DNA of 64,000 nt from Oscillospiraceae bacterium (lineage in GTDB: Bacteria; Bacillota; Clostridia; Oscillospirales; SIG627): assembly GCA_015065265.1 (NCBI GenBank), contig SVQQ01000005.1, forward strand, positions 1-64,000, written 5' to 3'. Shown here piece after piece: positions 60,906 to 64,000 of this stretch. The notes beneath the pieces were generated by a model, which was not told where the DNA came from, searched no databases, and worked only from the letters and a program-made list of their open reading frames with translations. The translations under genes and the position numbers were made by a program. The stretch's first letter is position 1; every line of letters begins with the position of its first letter.

Positions 60906-61988
60906 ATGAGTAGAGTTTATAATTTTTCTGCCGGTCCTTCTATGCTTCCTTTGGAGGTTTTAGAGACAGCAGCAAGAGAGATGACCGATTATAACGGTAG
61001 CGGTATGTCCGTCATGGAAATGAGTCACAGATCCAAGGCTTACGAAAGTATCATAAATGAAGCTTTTGCAAATCTTAGACAAGTGCTTAACGTTCCTGAA
61101 AATTACAAAATTTTGTTTATGCAGGGAGGAGCGTCTACACAGTTCGCAGCAGTTCCCTTGAACCTCATGAACAAAAACAAGAAGGCTGATTATATAGTTT
61201 CAGGTCAGTTTTCAGGTAAAGCATTCAAAGAAGCACAAAAATATGGTGACGTAAAAGAAATTGCTTCATCTAAGGATAAAAACTTTTCATACATACCTAA
61301 AATTACAAGAGAAGACATCCGTCCCGATGCTGACTACGTTCATATTTGTTTTAATAACACTATTTACGGAACACATTTTGACTACATTCCCGATACAGGC
61401 GATATTCCTCTTGTAGCTGATATGTCGTCTTGTATTCTTTCTGAGCCTATCGACGTATCTAAATTCGGCGTTATTTATGCCGGAGCACAGAAGAATATGG
61501 CTCCTGCAGGAGTAACCGTTGTTATTATCAGAGAAGACCTTTTAGGAAACGCTCGTCCCGATACACCTGTAATGCTCGATTATAAGGCTATCGCAGACAA
61601 CGATTCTATGTACAACACACCTCCTTGTTATTCAATCTACGTTCTTGGACTTGTATGTAAATGGCTCCAGAATCTTGGTGGCGTAAAAGCTATGAACGAG
61701 ATTAACAAGAGAAAAGCGGCAGTTCTTTACAATTATCTTGATAACTCTAAACTTTTCAAACCTACTGCTGAAAAGGAAGTTCGTTCAATAATGAACGTAT
61801 GTTTCGTTACAGGAAACGAAGAAATGGATGCTGACGTATGTAAGAAAGCTGCAGGGGCAGGTCTTGTTAGCATTAAAGGTCACCGTTCAGTAGGTGGTAT
61901 GAGAGCGTCTATATATAATGCAATGCCTGAAGCAGGTGTTGATGCTCTTGTTGAATTCTTGAAGAAATACGAAGAGGAACACATATGA
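60906..61988 (+). CDS. serC: Phosphoserine aminotransferase
   Basis: VYNFSAGPSMLPLEVLE; GAQKNMAPAGVTVVI. Confidence 0.95.
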   Translation: MSRVYNFSAGPSMLPLEVLETAAREMTDYNGSGMSVMEMSHRSKAYESIINEAFANLRQVLNVPENYKILFMQGGASTQFAAVPLNLMNKNKKADYIVSGQFSGKAFKEAQKYGDVKEIASSKDKNFSYIPKITREDIRPDADYVHICFNNTIYGTHFDYIPDTGDIPLVADMSSCILSEPIDVSKFGVIYAGAQKNMAPAGVTVVIIREDLLGNARPDTPVMLDYKAIADNDSMYNTPPCYSIYVLGLVCKWLQNLGGVKAMNEINKRKAAVLYNYLDNSKLFKPTAEKEVRSIMNVCFVTGNEEMDADVCKKAAGAGLVSIKGHRSVGGMRASIYNAMPEAGVDALVEFLKKYEEEHI

Positions 61989-63127
61989 CTAACATAAAAT
62001 TACTTAATAAAATTGCTAAATGTGGCACAGACATTTTTGATAAAAGCAAATATACTGTTGCAGAAGAAGTAAATGACGCAGCAGCTATTATGGTTCGTTC
62101 TGCATCTATGCACGAAATGGAATTTGACAAATCTTTACTTGCGATAGCTAGAGCTGGTGCAGGTGTTAATAACATTCCTCTCGACAAATGTGCTGAAGAG
62201 GGAATAGTTGTATTTAACACACCAGGTGCAAACGCTAACGCGGTTAAAGAACTTGCAATTCTTGCACTTCTTATGTCTTGCAGAAAAGTTACTGATGCAA
62301 TAGACTGGGCGAAGACTCTTACAGATAACGAAGATATCGCAAAGGCGGTAGAAAAAGGAAAGAGTGCTTTCGTAGGCCCTGAAATCTACGGCAAAACACT
62401 TGGTATCATCGGTCTTGGCGCAATTGGCGCAATGGTCGCAAATGCAGCAATATCTCTTGGAATGAACGTTATAGGCTATGACCCTTATTTGTCAGTAAAA
62501 GCAGCTCTTTCGCTTAATCCTAACACTAAAACCACTACCGATTTAAACGAAGTGTTTGCAAATGCTGATTTCATTTCACTTCACGTGCCTTCAACTCCTT
62601 CTACAAAGGGTATGATAAATTCAGACGCAATACTTAAAATGAAGGATGGCGTTAGAATTATTAACCTTGCCCGTGCAGACCTAGTTGACTCAGAATCTAT
62701 GAAGTCGGCTCTTGACAATGGTAAGGTTGCAACTTATGTCACCGATTTTCCTAACAATTCTCTTTGCGTTTATAAAAACGTCATTGCAATTCCTCATTTG
62801 GGAGCATCTACTCCCGAATCAGAAGACAATTGTGCAATAATGGCTGCAAAAGAATTGGTTGAATTCATCGAAAACGGAAACGTAATTAACTCTGTAAATT
62901 ATCCTAACGTTTCAGTTCCCATGTCAGCAAACCCCAGAATAACTGTTCTTTACAAAGCAAATGATGATGCAATTGCTAATATCTCTTCAATCGCTTCACC
63001 TGTTTCGATTGCTTCCGCAGTTAGAGGAAATTACGGATATGCTATATTAGACGTTAAAGATGGAGCAGTTGCAAATAAGATTGATAATCTTGAGTTTGTA
63101 ATCAGAACAAGAGTTATTAACGGATAA
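61985..63127 (+). CDS. serA: D-3-phosphoglycerate dehydrogenase
   Basis: GAGVNNIPLDKCAEEGIVVFNTPGANANAVKEL; GKTLGIIGLGAIGAMVA; short ACT-like C-terminus; 4-nt overlap with serC. Confidence 0.93.
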   Translation: MTNIKLLNKIAKCGTDIFDKSKYTVAEEVNDAAAIMVRSASMHEMEFDKSLLAIARAGAGVNNIPLDKCAEEGIVVFNTPGANANAVKELAILALLMSCRKVTDAIDWAKTLTDNEDIAKAVEKGKSAFVGPEIYGKTLGIIGLGAIGAMVANAAISLGMNVIGYDPYLSVKAALSLNPNTKTTTDLNEVFANADFISLHVPSTPSTKGMINSDAILKMKDGVRIINLARADLVDSESMKSALDNGKVATYVTDFPNNSLCVYKNVIAIPHLGASTPESEDNCAIMAAKELVEFIENGNVINSVNYPNVSVPMSANPRITVLYKANDDAIANISSIASPVSIASAVRGNYGYAILDVKDGAVANKIDNLEFVIRTRVING

Positions 63128-63194
63128 GTTCTTATCTATTGACAAAAGACGTTTTTGATAGTAAAATATCATTACACAAGCAAATGTTATAAAA

Positions 63195-63232
63195 ACAAAA
63201 GAGACACCTGCTTTGTTGGTGTCTCTTTTAAT
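63195..63232 (+). terminator. Intrinsic terminator
   Basis: aaaagagacacc-tgctttgtt-ggtgtctctttt. Confidence 0.88.
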
Positions 63233-63252
63233 TTGTCTGAAAGGAGAATATA

Positions 63253-63930
63253 ATGAGAAGAACAAAACTTGCAGACAGAAAACTTCCGGATTATACCAGA
63301 GGGGAAGAAATCTTTAATTTTGTATCTCACACAGTTGGCGGAGCCTTTGCGATTATAGCGTTGATTTTGTGTATCGGTGTTGCCGCATATCACGGAAACG
63401 TTTGGGGAATTGTCAGCGGTTCTATATATGGCGTAACAATGATTCTTTTATATTGTATGTCCAGCATATATCACGGACTAATACCTGTTATGGCAAAAAA
63501 AGTATTTCAAGTATTAGACCATTGTACGATTTATTTGCTTATTGCAGGTACTTATACTCCTATTACTTTGGTTGCGTTCAGAAGCACGAATCCTGTTTTA
63601 GGATGGTCTGTTTTTGGTATCATTTGGTTCTTTGCTATTTTAGGAATAACCCTTACCGCGATTGACTGGAAAAAATATAATGTGTTTTCTATGATTTGCT
63701 ATCTTGGTATGGGGTGGTGTGCAATTTTTCTTATTAAAGACCTGATTAAAATTGTAGGTACTTTTGGAACTGTGTTTTTGCTTCTTGGTGGAATTCTTTA
63801 CACAATAGGTGCCATCCTTTATGCATTCGGTCATAAAGTGCGATATTTTCACTCTGTTTTCCATTTGTTTGTAATAGCAGGAAGTGTTATGCACTTTATT
63901 ATGATTCTGGTTTGTATTATGCCTATGTAA
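63253..63930 (+). CDS. Hemolysin III / YqfA-family (PAQR-like) membrane protein
   Basis: EEIFNFVSHTVGGAFAI; SSIYHGL; DHCTIYLLIAGTYTPITL. Confidence 0.92.
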   Translation: MRRTKLADRKLPDYTRGEEIFNFVSHTVGGAFAIIALILCIGVAAYHGNVWGIVSGSIYGVTMILLYCMSSIYHGLIPVMAKKVFQVLDHCTIYLLIAGTYTPITLVAFRSTNPVLGWSVFGIIWFFAILGITLTAIDWKKYNVFSMICYLGMGWCAIFLIKDLIKIVGTFGTVFLLLGGILYTIGAILYAFGHKVRYFHSVFHLFVIAGSVMHFIMILVCIMPM

Positions 63931-63933
63931 CAT

Positions 63934-63966
63934 CAAAAAAACGCTTTGCGATTGCAAAGCGTTTTA
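63934..63966 (+). terminator. Intrinsic terminator
   Basis: aaaacgctttgc-gatt-gcaaagcgtttt. Confidence 0.88.
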
Positions 63967-63976
63967 TCTTAAATAC

Positions 63977-64000
63977 AAAAGACAGGGAAGACCCTGTCTT
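63977..64000. terminator. Hairpin at window edge, probably a terminator for a gene outside
   Basis: aagacaggg-aaga-ccctgtctt, truncated by window end. Confidence 0.5.

Noticed and set aside
1-64000. Prophage, integrative element with integrase, CRISPR-Cas, toxin-antitoxin or BGC
   Set aside because: No integrase, structural phage, cas, NRPS/PKS/RiPP or recognisable TA genes in the six-frame track

Overview
This window is a 64 kb chromosomal stretch from a low-GC, spore-forming Clostridia-type Firmicute (inferred from sigK, cwlD-like, sepF/divIVA and gene-order evidence). Most of it is dense housekeeping DNA: addA, prsA-like foldase, sigK, ppx/gppA, gdpP-rplI-dnaB-tilS-hpt-ftsH, rluA-family and trmB, a ClpC-like AAA+ protein, yqeG, an endonuclease-IV-like gene, pepP-efp, cwlD-radA, mgtE, ispDF-typA, comF-recD2, metK, dapA-dapB, queA-miaA, yggS-sepF-yggT-divIVA-lspA-rluD, split transketolase, pckG and serC-serA. 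Two tRNA genes (Gln-TTG on -, Leu-GAG on +) and many intrinsic terminators are readable. There is no rRNA, CRISPR array, prophage or intact transposase. The less ordinary parts are: (1) a highly divergent second type IIA topoisomerase pair (10367-14643) whose quinolone-determining and catalytic-core motifs differ from canonical GyrA/ParC; (2) an EF-P-linked protein with a 29-residue Asp/Cys tract; (3) a small accessory block (about 34.63-36.55 kb) next to tRNA-Gln with an orphan membrane protein, a four-helix-bundle (23S IVP-like) protein and many hairpins or repeats; (4) a nested-hairpin element behind tRNA-Leu, bounded by copies of the tRNA T-arm sequence and followed by a NERD-domain gene; (5) an adaptor-like (HlyD-type) protein without a transporter in the sepF cell-division cluster. 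I do not see a convincing complete new defence or biosynthetic system. The topoisomerase pair and the two tRNA-adjacent accessory blocks are the best leads. All calls come from reading the sequence and supplied translations; no searches were run.
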